This document shows positions 35,590 to 47,599 of a DNA stretch of 64,000 bases, piece after piece. The DNA lies in NCBI GenBank assembly GCA_030052745.1, contig JANBVO010000003.1:1426001-1490000 (forward strand), read 5' to 3'. Below the pieces are notes generated by a model. It was not told where the DNA came from. It did not search any database and saw only the letters and a program-made list of their open reading frames with translations. Position numbers and translations under genes: made by a program. Origin of the DNA: Pleurostoma richardsiae. Its lineage: Eukaryota; Ascomycota; Sordariomycetes; Calosphaeriales; Pleurostomataceae. The stretch's first letter is position 1. The number at the start of each line of letters is the position of its first letter.

Positions 35590-36542
35590 ATGTCGGACAG
35601 GAAAGCGAAAGAAGCTGAGCACCACCACTTTCGCAGTGGAATGCAAGAGACCCGAATGTACAATACGGATGGTAGTCCCATCGAAACTCGAAGGCCCCCA
35701 GATATGAACACGCCCACGTCCGAGAGAACACGTTTCACTCCTGCCGACCGTTCCACCACGACTCTTATAACATCAACAGTTGCTACCCGGCCTGGCACAC
35801 CGGTACCACCACCCAACTTGGATGATGATACGCATTCTCCAGCGAGAATCGACGGTAGACATCAAGAAAGGCCAGATAATAGAAACCCGCAAGACTTCGG
35901 CTCGGCCGGTCAGGGGCCACTTAGCGGCGACCCTGAACCACGTCACTCTGACTCCGCCCACGATGCTATTCCCGACTCGCCATCCCTTTCTATTAGAGTC
36001 AATCGAGGCTCTTACCAGAGGTGAGATAGATGAATTCAAAAAGTCCTGATGGGCCAAGCTGACTTCACACAAGTGTACCAGGAAGTGCTCCTGCAAATGA
36101 ACGAGCCAGCCAACACAACGAAGGCACAGACAACAACATTGCTGGAACAAACCAAGGAGAGTATATTTCTCTTCAAGGCCTCGGTGTATACGCCAGGGGC
36201 GACAGCACTGCAAGATTCGTTGAAGAGAAACATGCGGCACATGAGAGACAGTTCACCTCGCATCCTTCACAATCGCGTCACTCGGGACTCCTCCAATCAC
36301 TCGACCAGACACTTGCTCGCAGATCGTCACCAACATCAGGAGGAACTACTGAATTAGAAGGCATGGTTACAGCAGGACCAGCGCAATGGAACTCATCGCA
36401 CTACGCGGAGTCCGATGGAGGGTTGAGGGGCCAACGTGAGCCAGATCGCCCACAGACGCCGCCGCTAGCACCCGTCCAGCCAACATCGCGAGGGAATGAA
36501 GACAAGAAGAAGGAATTATCATCGTCTGATGGGAAAGGTTGA
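35590..36542 (+). CDS. hydrophilic disordered protein, two exons, resembles the 1734-2601 protein
   Basis: I do not recognise this protein. The ATG at 35590 (context CAACGATGTC) opens M-S-D-R-K. Exon 1 runs to 36020. A 53-bp intron (36021-36073) has a consensus donor AG|GTGAGA, branch GCTGAC at 36059-36064 and acceptor ACACAAG. It joins exon 2 (36074-36542) exactly in frame, giving 299 residues. The intron removes stops at 36021 and just after, and exon 2 then stays open for 155 codons to TGA at 36540. The product is rich in Ser, Pro, Asp, Arg, Gln and Thr, with no membrane span or domain, and ends in a Lys/Glu/Ser-rich tail (EDKKKELSSSDGKG). It shares ordered short motifs with the protein at 1734-2601: M.DRK, RRP, RP.TPV, an acidic DD run before SP, ERP, then LQSL after the intron. 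An alternative without splicing would end at 36022. No function is assigned. Confidence 0.5.
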
Positions 36543-38985
36543 CGTCAATGCTGCTCAAGGCGTACTTTCGCCTTTCCCGAAATCATTGCCGCCTATGGTG
36601 GGGGTCATGACCAGCATCGGAAACAAATAGGGGTAAAATGGCACAAGGTTGGCTTGAGGCTCTAGCGGCTGATTCCAACGGACACTGTGCACTCATCACC
36701 TATGGCGGCTTCCAGTATCTTATTTCCATGTTCCTCCACGCTCTTAAACACACTGTGTTCCGCCCCTCGGTCCGAAGGATCCCGATGTAGGGACGTCTCT
36801 CCACTTGGAAACTCTCTTTCAACAAGCTTCTCTTCTTCTTTGACTATGTCTGACAACATGGCGGTATGGGAAAAGTACAGGCTTACACATGTATCATCGG
36901 GACCCTGGAAGACTACGGCGCACACTTGTCAATTGGCTAGAATGCACCGCATGTCAACCCCAAGTCAGATGCCATTCACTTCGGCGGACGTTGGTGCCAG
37001 TACAGATCTGGTGACAAGATTGACCTTGAATCAAACCTATGTAGACGAAAAGTTTATTAAGTACCTACTTCGACTTCGAGGGACATGCAGGAAGAAGCCT
37101 TCCTTCGGCATGACATCACTGTAGCAAATATAGTAAATACAGATAGCATGCCTGCTTTCAAAGAGTCTCCCAAAGCCTGTACCTCGCGCGCCAGGACAAG
37201 CTGTTGACGTCGAACACCTCCCCTGACGTGCATGATATGACTAAGTGTCCCATCCTGCCGGGTCTGACACCGGTTACACCGACTCCCACTCCTGCCCGAC
37301 CTCTCGTATCACCGACGTCTCCAACTCCTTGAACAGGGGCTCATCAGAGCCCCGATTGACTCGCTTACCGCTTGCTTGCATTTACGTGCAGACCGGTCGG
37401 AAGCCACGTTGCACCTTCTACGCTCTGACGTCAATGGGTAAAGTCAATGCACCTGCCCAGGTCGAGGTAAAAAGCCGATGAAGTGCGAATGGGTGCCCAA
37501 TCTGAAGATCGGTATGGCGACAGCGTATCGGCCAGACCGGCGACAGCAAGCAGGCCAATCACCGCCTGGCATATCCCAGATACGGCCAAGAGACGTCTCG
37601 GCGTCCAGTTGTGCCCTGCGTGTTGGCCGCCGGCGGACGGAAACTCGGCAAAGCGAATCGATCACCACGGACAAGCCAGGGGATGCCGGTCCAGCTCGCG
37701 GTTCGGGCATGTCGTCGGCGACTGCTCCAGTCCGGTGCCTAAGCGTGCATGGCCTTGGGTTCCATCGTCGACTCCTCCTGCACCTCTGATGACGTGCATT
37801 GTCGTTCGGGTGTTCGCTCCCGATGTCGACCGGGAAGGGAAAAGAGCCACTGCCGCCGCTAACTATTGCCAGCCCAACGATCCTTTGGGGCACCTAGGGC
37901 TCCATAAATATCCGTGCGGCGTGGACCGTGGCACGCTTCCGGGGGGCCCACTGCGGGAGCTAAACGGGCCCTGTAGGATTTGCGGGATAGCAAGGATTTT
38001 GGCGTCATCTTGGGGGTCACCCAACGTGCTGATGGCGAGCTGTCCTCGTGGCGATCGACATCAGGCGAGAGCTGCGCCAGAGGATGGGATGAGTCGACTC
38101 ATTCTTCCCGGACGAGTTCTGGGACAAAACGAGCCCACACATCAATTCGTGTCTTCCCTCCAGGGATTGGCTCGTCCTCCCCTCGCCAGGGCAGGAAACG
38201 ATATCCCGGCGGCAGATAACTGGCCGGTGCCGGGGTGACGAGATGAACACACCCCTTCTGCGACCATGCATCACGCACTTCCGGATTGGTTAGGGCTACT
38301 CACGGATGTAGGCGGCTTTGACCAATTTTGAGCCTCATTCTCGGTCGTCGGGGGGTAAAGCAACATCCTGCTGCCCCGGACGCAAGGAGACGCTCGTGGC
38401 CAGATTCCGTCCCAGCGAGATGGTGCACTGCTACATCTCTTATCTTGGAGCCTGCGGCGGCAAATGCGGCTCATGCGGCTCAAGAACTTGGCGATCAGGA
38501 ATGAAAAATCGACAGAGTCTCCTGTCGCTGCCCTTCCTCCTGTCTGCGTTCCTCTGTCGCATGCAGGTCTCACAGCTGAACGAGCGGGACGTATGCGGCG
38601 GTGACAATGTGGGGACATTTTATGTGGTCGCTTAGTACATCTTTGAGACCTGAGATCCCTCGAAGGCTGTACGGCAGGTGCCATGCTGGCCCTGATTCCC
38701 CATCGATGGAGGTAAATGCGAGCGGCAATGGCAACGAGGTTTTGCGTCGTGTCGTCGAGATGTATGGCCGCATTTCTCCTAATTCGAAACTGCATGGCAC
38801 GGTTGTGTTTATGTCCCTATTTTAGGATGCTCATGAAGGAGGCGGCTGCAGGATGTGTTTGAACGCGTCCGCGCACCCATTCCCGCTTGTTTTGCTCTTC
38901 TCCCTTCACGTGCACAAACAATGCAGTAAACACGTTCCCGGCAGCCTTGCCACACTCAAGGTCTTAGAACACACAGGCACATTTA
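36543..38985. other. 2.4-kb stretch without a supported gene
   Basis: Open frames at 36687-37124 (plus) and 36925-36662 (minus) overlap, and I cannot tell which, if either, is coding. A 250-codon plus frame at 37489-38238 (ATG at 37489) is long for chance, but it overlaps minus-strand frames in GC-rich sequence and shows no domain or intron signals. Confidence 0.5.
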
Positions 38986-39621
38986 TCATCTCCAAGCTCG
39001 ATCTGGCTGGGTTTGGTACATGCGATTGCAGTGAAGCTCCTGTCGGGGGCATTCAGGGGCATGACAGACTCGCTCGCTGCCAAGTTCGTCAAGCGCAGTA
39101 AGCGCGATAATCAACTGACAGGTAGGCAGACTGGAGTCCGTGTATGCTTGGAAAGCCCGAGGTATTGGTGGGTGTGTAACAATGGCTGGCCTCGCCTGAG
39201 ACAACGGGCCACACCCGAGGCGACGCTCCAGGCCACATACGCGGTCAAGTAGCACAACAATCCCCCTATTTATGAACTTCAGATGACTGGACGTCATTCT
39301 AACATCAAACACCCACTCATGATACTGAAGACGGAAAAGCATTTCGAAGTTTTCTTCCTGTTCGGGAGACAGCGGCAGCATATGTAGCAGGCGCAGCCGC
39401 TGCTTCAGAAGCATTGAACTAAGGTCCCTCTGGGGCACCCGTCTACGTACGTTTTCGTGGAAAGCTTTGATCAAAATGTGACGAATAACAACACTCCTTG
39501 GGGGCGTGCTTCGCTCGGGGGAATCGGGGCTATCTTCTCCTGAAAGGGCAACCCGGACTGACCTTTCCTGCGGGTGAACTCTCGCTGTGTGGAAGCAACG
39601 GTCAATCCATTGGCTTTCCAA
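38986..39621 (-). CDS. possible gene or gene fragment, helical protein of unknown family
   Basis: This 211-codon minus frame has a protein-like centre: hydrophobic residues alternate with charged ones as in amphipathic helices (for example SSMLLKQRLRLLHMLPLSPE and YHEWVFDVRMTSSHLKFINR). It has no ATG at its upstream end. The first in-frame Met is at about residue 69, so a complete gene would need an upstream exon. CCCTTTCAG near the 5' end could serve as a splice acceptor, but I could not find a matching donor and first exon with confidence. I recognise no domain. It may be the last exon of an accessory gene, a decayed fragment or a chance frame. Confidence 0.25.
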   Translation of the reverse strand: MESQWIDRCFHTARVHPQERSVRVALSGEDSPDSPERSTPPRSVVIRHILIKAFHENVRRRVPQRDLSSMLLKQRLRLLHMLPLSPEQEENFEMLFRLQYHEWVFDVRMTSSHLKFINRGIVVLLDRVCGLERRLGCGPLSQARPAIVTHPPIPRAFQAYTDSSLPTCQLIIALTALDELGSERVCHAPECPRQELHCNRMYQTQPDRAWR

Positions 39622-40673
39622 TCAGGAGACAGATACATACACCCGCAGCCAGTCCTCCCTACGGGTTGTCTTGCCGAGTGGTCCCGCCGTGCTCTTTAAT
39701 GGCCCTGCAACACGGCCCCCGCCTCCCTACGGAACTAGCACAAGTGAAGAGCATGTCAAGGCAGGCAATGAAAAAGGAACAGAAAGAAACGGCAAATCTC
39801 ATCGATAGGCATACTATTTTCCCTGCCCAACACCGCAGTTTGAAACGGGACATATAACTCGACGGGGCCTGCTGCCCTCCACCCGGAACTCCCAGCCTCC
39901 CCAAAAACATTGTCTCACTTGGGGTCAGAACCTGACGGCTGCCCACAATAGCGATAGGATAATGGCATTGTTTCTTTGGCTTGGCAAAACCCAGGGGTCT
40001 CCCCCGATGCGAACAACGTGGCCCTCTGGCCGCCCTGGAGCAGTGCGCCCAGGCAACCTCTTGTCGCGCCGTCCCTTCTCCGCATCCCCCTCTCCTCTCC
40101 GGCTGCCGGGGCAGCCCATTTCCCGGCCATCGTGCGCCAATGGTCACATTAGAACTGCCATCGGTGAGTCACGAGCTCTGTTCATCGTCCGAGGGGTGCC
40201 GTCGCGTCCGCTGCGCCTTGTCGCGGTGAGATGCCCCCCTCGAGTCGCGACTCGTCGCGTGGCAAGGCAAAGCGAGGCATTCGGCGACGGAGGCACCGCC
40301 GTCTCGCACGTCTTCCTCTCATTCGTTGGTCGCGCGCGTGATCCCCCGGGCGTCGCACGGTGTCGTGGAGCGGGAGCGACGTGGTGCCTTCCGCACCCTC
40401 CTCTCCCAAATCCTTCTCTTAACCCTTAAGCGACGAAGACGAGCTCCTTTTCGTCAGTCTGGCGGTGTGAGCTGGCCTTGATGCGTCCTGACAGGCACCA
40501 AGAGCCAAAAGAGGCGCACTGTTTCCTCCTGCCTCCTGCACACACATATATATATGTATGTGTGCGTCCCCCCTTTCCGTCTTTTTCGAGGCAGCAAAGT
40601 TGAGCAAGGCTCTACCCCCTACCACGACCAATCACTTACCCCCCACCCACATCCCCGCAATCACAGATCGATA
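39622..40673. other. upstream region of the 40.7-kb gene
   Basis: GC-rich overlapping frames occur on both strands (39659-40147 minus, 39962-40429 plus) without domains. The last 250 bases contain a CT-rich, CCCC-rich leader and an imperfect CACACATATA/TATGTGTG inverted repeat near 40541-40563. This fits a promoter and 5' leader for the plus-strand gene starting at 40674. Confidence 0.5.
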
Positions 40674-41686
40674 ATGGGTAAGGGAAAGAAAGACAAGCCT
40701 TCGGGAGGGAAGGATGATCGTGATCGGGATGATGGAAGATCGAAAGGAAAGAAAGCATCCACCAAAAAGCACACCGTCTCCTCGTCCATGCCGTCGGTGC
40801 CACCTGACGCTGAATTCGAGGGACGCGGACACTACGCCCAAGGTCTGAGCGCTCCACAAGGCATGCCCCCGATGACAGGACTAGAGGGGATGCCGTATTC
40901 ATCCTCTCTAGGGCAGCCAGCCTGGGGGCAACCGTCGTATCCGACATCCTATTACCCTCAACAACCGGGATACCCTGCCACCGACTTTCAGTCTCATGAC
41001 AGTGCTTATCAGGGCAACAAGCCCCCCAGTATGACTTCCCTGCTTATGGACAGCCCGGGCCGGTTGACGACGCTCATCAGGGGAACAACGACCCCGGTTC
41101 GCAGTCATGGGACTCGCTTGAGAACCACCCAGGGTCGGCTCTTGGTGCAGCAATGTATGAAAAGAGAACTTTCCCAGTCCCGGCTAGCTGCTGTTGCTGA
41201 CGTTTGTACGGCAGACCAGGCTCGAACGATGACGGCAACATCCCGACCCCGAGACCTACAAGTAGGAATCGAGCCGCCGGCTCTGGCAACGACCTCGAAG
41301 ACTGGAATCATGGAGAACACCCTTGGAATTCTCAGGGGCCGCGCGGTCATTCCCCTGGCGACTTCGCCCGGGGCTATGTTGACCCATCTACCCGGTCTGG
41401 CGCAACTCATACCGGCGGCTATATTCCATCGAATCTATCGGCCGAGATCACTTATGGACAGGATGTCGGCTACCCACACCCCACTGGGACTGTGACTTCG
41501 CAGTACCCTCCGACGGTCTCCTTGAGCTCGGAGGATAATAGCAGCCATGATGTCCAGATCGACGAGGAAGACGAGCAGTGGCAGGAGGAGACTCCAACGG
41601 CTGAAAAGAACAGCAAGTCTCGAAAGAAGGACAAGAGAAAAGACAAGCACGGGTCGTCTTCGTCGTCGAAAAAGAGCGGCCGCTAG
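40674..41686 (+). CDS. Lys-rich/Tyr-Pro-Gly-rich protein, two exons, interrupted by a one-base frameshift
   Basis: The ATG at 40674 begins MGKGKKDKPSGGKDDRDRDD, and the basic N-terminus is followed by a Pro/Tyr/Gln/Gly-rich region. At the C6 run 41022-41027 the sensible reading shifts: continuing in frame gives an unlike Arg/Thr-rich sequence, whereas one extra C gives QYDFPAYGQPGPVDDAHQGN, matching the rest. With that base, exon 1 ends at 41154. Intron 41155-41214 (60 bp; GTATGA donor, GCTGAC branch, ACGGCAG acceptor) then joins in phase to exon 2 (41215-41686). The whole would be 317 residues, ending with an acidic patch (DEEDEQWQEE) and a Lys/Ser tail. The protein looks entirely disordered, with no domain I recognise. 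The missing base may be a sequencing or assembly error in the homopolymer or a real loss-of-function change. Confidence 0.55.
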
Positions 41687-44600
41687 GCAGGCGGCTCAAA
41701 ATGTCTACTTGCCACTTCATGCACGCCATCGCACAGCTGTTGCCCCTGGCTGGCTGGGGTCTCCAACAGGCGGTCAGCACGCGCTTGATGCCTGGGGTTG
41801 GCACGCTAATAGCCGTGGCGGTGAAGGAACCGGCTTTCGTCTTGGCTGTTCGGGAGATTGAACTCTTCTGCGCCATTGGTTTCCAGGATGCGCGCTCTTT
41901 CGCGCTGTTCCTGAGGCTCTCTATCTCTTTCTTCATGCATGGCGTCGACGGAGTCCTATTTGCCGCTGTGGTGACCTTCTCCTATGTCACCACTTCCCGC
42001 GTATGCATGCTCCATAGTCCCTTCGGACCACGCGCTGGTTGCTTCAGGGCATTGGTGGTAGCATCGACTAAACCTGAAGGGACGTATTTAGGGCTGACTT
42101 CTTTCACATACACGAGCCCTCCCTAAGCGGAGGTATGACTGTCATGATCTTTTCGGGAGCGGAGAGGTAGCTGAGGCATGTGCTTTCGCAGGAACCTTTT
42201 TCAGGGCAGCTTTTCAGGTCGTTATTGTGCATTGGAGGCATTCCCATTGTGTCTTATACCTCGCGAATTCATCAATGAATGAAGATGTCTACCGTGTGTG
42301 AAGCCCCTGAAAAGGAGGCCCCTCGAGATGGAGGGCACAGGAGGTATATGCACTGGAGGCCGCTGTAGCGATTACCGTAGGTCGGCCAATCTGCGTTTCT
42401 AGGCTTGCGTGGTAACACGTCACTTCAGCTGGCACTGCCTGATAGCACCCGGGCGATACGATGTTCTCTCACAAAAAGCAAGTACCTAACCGAAGCCACC
42501 CCGGACCCTCCATCACAGCTGCACATCAGTGCTGCCAGAGGTTATTTCGCCACTTATTTGCCATAGACGGGCAATGCCATCGCTGAATTTTTTGGTGCAG
42601 ATGAGTAACTTGTCTCCTGCAGTTGTCCAGTGAACCAGTCTCGGCCACGCCGACCCCTAACCCTTTCTCTGATGTCTAGATACTGTGGCAAGACAGTTGT
42701 TACACAATTCTCTGTGCTGCCAGCAGCGAGATTTGTGGCGCACATCTACCCAGCGGGCCGGTCAGGGGTGTATGGTGACTCTTGACTAACCTGCAATGAC
42801 ATATCCGTCCTGGTAGATTGACACTGTGCTCGATGGCCTCAACTTCATCAAGAAAAGTAGACACGGCCCGATCGGTCTAAAAGGAGGGATACGCACAGGG
42901 GATGATGACCAATAAGAATTATGAATGACGGATTTAAAAAGAAGGGAGTTGAATGGAGGTGAAAAGAATCGCAAGCGCGACCGTAAAAGTCCTACTCTTT
43001 CCCTGTAGAAGGCAACGCCACCATTGGTGCCGCGCTGCATGGTTCTTCTGGTCCTGCTGCATTGAAGATTTTTTCCCCTTCTCGACCTTGAAGAGGAGGG
43101 CAGGAGTTTGAGTGACAATGGTAAAAAGAGGGTAGAGTAGATGGGATGCCGGGGAACTTAGCAGGGAGACACCGGCCACCCTCTGCGGACATTGACATGC
43201 CGAAGACAGGACCTTGATATTGTAACCTCAGATCGTAACAGGAGCACATCATCCCAGATGTGAATCGGCTGCTTTTCAATGCCCGAGAGGGATGTTGAGG
43301 TATCAAGATGCATGGTTGTGGCCTGTCAGTCTACCCCTCCTGCAGCAGCAGCAGTTCTCTCAGTGGTCAGTATTATTAGTAGGACAAAGTCTGACAAAGT
43401 CTTTCTAATGAAGGAGTGCTACTACTTGCCAAAATCAAGAATATGCGACTCAAATCACAAGGCATGAAGCAAGTCATGACGATACGCGCCCGGGTGACGC
43501 AAAGACGAGGATGTCCTACGACATCTGTGGCCAAGAGGATGGAGATAACTAAGCGCCTTGATCTAACGATATTGTTTTTACGACATATAACCTCTAGTAC
43601 CTTGATCAAGTCTGTATAAATCAAGGAGTAGTTGTGAGAATTCTTGGTTCTCCGAAAAGCATTATGACAACATGTAGACCGACGTATCACATGCGAAGAC
43701 AACATTGAGCCTCTAGCATGCGCACATCGATCAGAGATGCTATAAACGACACCCCTTCAGAACTTACTACTTTCATGAAGGCAAGCGAGTCCAGCACAGG
43801 AAAATATTTCGTACAGTATCGCTTTGTCAAGGGGCCGGGCGTCAGCTCCTAGAACCCCTGAGACGAGACTCCCCAATGGAGCGGGACTGCCTCGAGACAT
43901 CGTGAACCGCGTTATTCTATTACATATATGTTGAAATTTTGTTTACATCTATTCCACACCGCAATTAGTTTCATCAAGACATGCGGAGCAGACATGTGAA
44001 GAGTCTGCACAGCGACCTTTCCTACGTTCAGTCATGACCTTGGAACTGGTGTCTTCTATGAAAAACGATAAGAAGTATGAGAACGGACTCAATCAGGGAA
44101 GCTCCAGAAGCTGTTCAGCAAATAGAATTTGCTATAGTCATGCGTGTACAGCTCTTCTGAGTGTCATAACAGTAGAGTTGCTCCTCAAGGTGGCCACCAT
44201 CGAGTATTGCACCTCAAACTCAGGCTCCCGCTTTTGAGCTTTAACTCGTTGCTAACTATAACTCTTAGTGACAGGAAGGAAGTTCGCACCAACTAATCCA
44301 TAGCTCAGCCTCTGAAAGATGAACAGAATCTATTATTGCCGCCCCCAGCTCATTCCTCCGCGAGGACCAGTCGTAGCCCTTGGAACCATCCTCGAATCTC
44401 GGGGACAAAACTGAGAGTCAACATACAAGGAAATAAATCATGCCTTTTAGGTGTGACACTTGATCTTATTGCACTCCTTTGATCTTTGATGAAGAGCCAA
44501 TATCCTATGTCAATATTCGAGGTGAATGGTCTACTGGCAGTGTCCCCGGCTTCACATCGAGTCTTTCCGGTAAATCATTTAGTCGATAATGATAGCAAGA

Positions 44601-46290
44601 AGCTGACATCGCCAGGAGCCTCGTCGGACTAATTCGCCACCTGGATAATGATACTCATCCTGAATTGTCATCGTCGAATCTTGTGATGATCTCCCAGCCC
44701 GCCACTGCTGTACATTCCGCCCGTAAGGGGTAGCATTCCTCAAAGTACTGAACATGTGTCTTGGTCGCCTTAAATCTCCAGTGAAGTCTGATGAATGACT
44801 GGATGACACTACTGTGTCTCTGGTTATTCATCAGCTGAAACGCGAGCGCTAACAAGGCAGAGGGCGTCAGTTCATGGGCGGAGCTGAGCTGAACTAGGCC
44901 GCTCATTCTGTGAGCCGCCGAAAATAGCGTCGGCTACCCCAATTTGCCAGTCAATTGCGCAGGCCGAATTCAGGATGCGGTTTGTTCCTCCGTTTCTGAA
45001 TTTGGAAGTAACAGGAGCGAGGCAGCTATTCTTTTGAAAGTTCACCGAGCGTTCCTTCTTGAGCACTGCGAATAGGAGCTATCGCACCCACTCCCCCTGC
45101 TGCAGCAGTATCCTATCAGTGTAGAAAGAGCGTGTTATTTTGAGTCAGTTATATCGAAATCCTCAGAACAGAAAGTATGTTGGTTGCCTTCCTAGCCTCA
45201 CAGCGGCGCAATAATGGCTCGGCCGTTCTCCTGAGCCCGGAAATCGCCAATCACGCGTTGCATGCCCTCTGTGTTCTCAAGGGAGGCCTAACTGCAAGTA
45301 TAAACCATGGCTCAGCAATCTCTCCCTTGCCGCGTTCATAGGCCAATGCGTTGTTGGAATGAAGGCAACCCAAACCAACACCAAACCGAGTGATGGACGC
45401 TGAAATGGCTGAATTGGCTGCAGGAGTCCCTCGACATCCGAGCGTTGTACCTGGACTTACACGGCCGGAAACTCACAGGCCCTGTGTGAGTGTCCGGGGG
45501 TGCCACAACATCCGTAAGATATCACAGTGATGGCGCGGCCCGGTCACAGGCTTTGCCGCCCTCTGTCTTGACCGGTTGGTACGCTGTGTTGCACCGTACT
45601 AACAATATCCATGCTTTGCATGAAATCCTCGGTGAAGAAAGGCACTTGTGTAGGAGGCAGAGACAAGGCGACCAAACAATAAAAATGATGGCTGTCGGAC
45701 GATAATAGGATCCCGGATAATGCAGTGTTGGTTTCATCGATGCCTTCAAGGAATCGTGGACCAAATGCGCTGCTGACCGGCTCTTGCAGCTCTTGCAGGG
45801 CGAGGTCCGGTCGGCAGGAGGCTTCGAGACGTAAGGCTAGCTATTTTCTATTAAGAGCTATCATTCTTCCGTTGTTGGCGGGAAACACTGAAGGTAGTAA
45901 TTGAGCCGTAGAGGAATTTAGACATACTCAGGAGCGGCTCTTGAGCCATGCTGCCTGCAAGCCGATGTTATGCCCTACTGCTTCCACATACGCTCATGTC
46001 GGTCACATTGTGATCGTGAACAGTAGAGGTTCTTCAATTTGTATCTCTTCTTGATGCCCCGCGGCAGTCGCCATCAAATGGCTGTATGATTCTAGCAAGC
46101 AATGAAAACAGATGGCGACCTGACCCAGGATGTCGTTGAAGATCCCTCAGGCAGCATTCCATCGTCATTTGCTGCTGTGACGCCGCCGTGCTGTGTTGCG
46201 CCGAACCCAATGCTGACCTGGCTACCCTATTCAGCGACCCAAAAGAGCAATTATTACAGCTGTGTTGAATATGTGCGATCGTATTTCCAT
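41687..46290. other. 4.6-kb gene-poor tract at the compartment boundary
   Basis: Just after 41686 a plus frame (41701-42126) and a minus frame (41936-41448) overlap; I cannot support either. From 42.2 to 46.2 kb I see only short frames. A 9-bp tandem duplication (CTCTTGCAG twice) lies at 45781-45798. Nothing marks an element border. Confidence 0.55.
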
Positions 46291-47599
46291 CTACAGGCCC
46301 TCAGCCGTCTGGTTCAGGGCAACGGCATCGCCGAGAGCGGCCGCTGCGGCAGCCTTCTCACCGGCTCTCTTTTTCAGAACATTCTCAATGAACGCTTCAC
46401 CGGCCTTGTAGGATGACCGCACCAAGGGCCCGCTGGCACAGTACAGGAAGCCCATGTCCAGAGCACGCTGTCGCCAGAGCTCGAACTCGTCTGGCGTAAC
46501 ATACTTCTCGACCTTCAGATGCCTCTTAGTCGGCCGCATGTACTGGCCGAATGTGACAACGTCGACGTTCGCCTTTCTCAGCTCTAGATTGCGGGTCAGT
46601 CATCGGTGTCACACAAAGCATAATCTGGGAGCCGTCCCTACCTCTCAAAGCCTCCAACAGTTCCTCTTCCGTCTCTCCCAAACCAAGCATTATACTCGTC
46701 TTGGTGATGATATCGTCTCCCTTCAGCCTCTTGACCTCCCCGAGCACCTTCAGGCTCTGCCGAAATGTCGCCCTCCTGTCACGCACATACGGCGTCAGAC
46801 CCTCTACCGTTTCAACATTATGTGCGTAAACATCCAAACCGCTCTCCGCTACAATCTTCACCATATCCAGGTCGCCGGCGAAGTCGCCCGTCAGGGCCTC
46901 GACTAGCAGCGTCGGCTTCTTGGCCTTGATCTTGCGGATTGTCTCAGCAAAGTGCTTGGCACCACCGTCAGCGAGGTCATCACGGTCGACACTCGTCAGC
47001 ACCACGTAGCCCAGCCCCCAGCGCGCAAGCGCCTCAGCGACGTGTTCAGGCTCGTGGGGGTCGAGCGGCGGCGGCTTCCGGCTCGTCTTGACGCTGCAGA
47101 AGCGGCAGCCGCGTGTGCAGGTGTCACCCATCAGCATGATCGTGGCCGTGGCGGCAGCCTTGGACGAGCCACCCCAGCACTCGCCGATGTTGGGGCAGCG
47201 GGCTTCCTCGCAGACCGTGTGCAGGTTCAGGCCCCGCAGGTCCGCCTTGATCTTGCCAAAGTTGTTGTTGGCCCCCGGGGCGGGGATCGGCGTCTTGAGC
47301 CACTCCGGTAGCCGTGTTATCGTCCGCTTCCGGCCGGCGGGACCGACCTCTGCGGTGCGCAGCTCGTAGGCATCGCTCGGAGAGAGGGGGTTCGCGGGCG
47401 AGGATGTGGGGAGGAAGTCGGATAGAGGGGCCACGACGGTGTCCTTGAAGTACGTTGGCCGACGCTTTGTCTGGCCTGACGAAAGCTCGGGGCTCGACGG
47501 CGTCGGAACGGTGGCGTAGCTCCTTGACGCGCATGCGGCTCTGGCTAGAGAGCGTCGTAGGGGCGCCTGGGCGCGCTGTAGAGAGACCGGCGACGCCAT
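46291..47599 (-). CDS. lip5: lipoyl synthase, mitochondrial
   Basis: Radical-SAM enzyme that inserts two sulfurs into octanoyl groups bound to carrier protein or H-protein, making the lipoyl cofactor of pyruvate, 2-oxoglutarate and branched-chain dehydrogenases and the glycine cleavage system. The 416-residue product has an Arg/Ser/Ala-rich N-terminus typical of a mitochondrial presequence. The auxiliary cluster motif is [12 protein letters not shown] (Cys 130, 135, 141). The radical-SAM motif is CTRGCRFC (Cys 161, 165, 168). GLGET and the C-terminal RSSY, whose Ser ligates the auxiliary cluster, are also present. One intron (46641-46584, 58 bp; GTAGGG donor, CTGAC branch, TCTAG acceptor) joins EALR to [13 protein letters not shown] 47599 is the first in-frame Met; the open frame continues upstream without another. 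All catalytic ligands are intact. It is divergently arranged with the synaptobrevin gene. Confidence 0.96.

Noticed and set aside
37489-38238. 250-codon plus-strand frame
   Set aside because: Long for chance, but it overlaps open minus-strand frames, has irregular composition (many Arg, Pro, Cys and Trp) and no domain. I left it as part of the intergenic description.
41448-41936. Minus-strand frame overlapping the end of the 40.7-kb gene
   Set aside because: Most of it lies antisense to exon 2 of the better-supported plus-strand gene.
1-46290. Transposon, Starship captain, telomere repeat, tRNA or CRISPR in the left arm
   Set aside because: I saw no reverse transcriptase, transposase, DUF3435-type recombinase, telomeric repeat array, convincing tRNA cloverleaf or spaced direct-repeat array. 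tRNA detection by eye is incomplete; a tRNA scan would decide.
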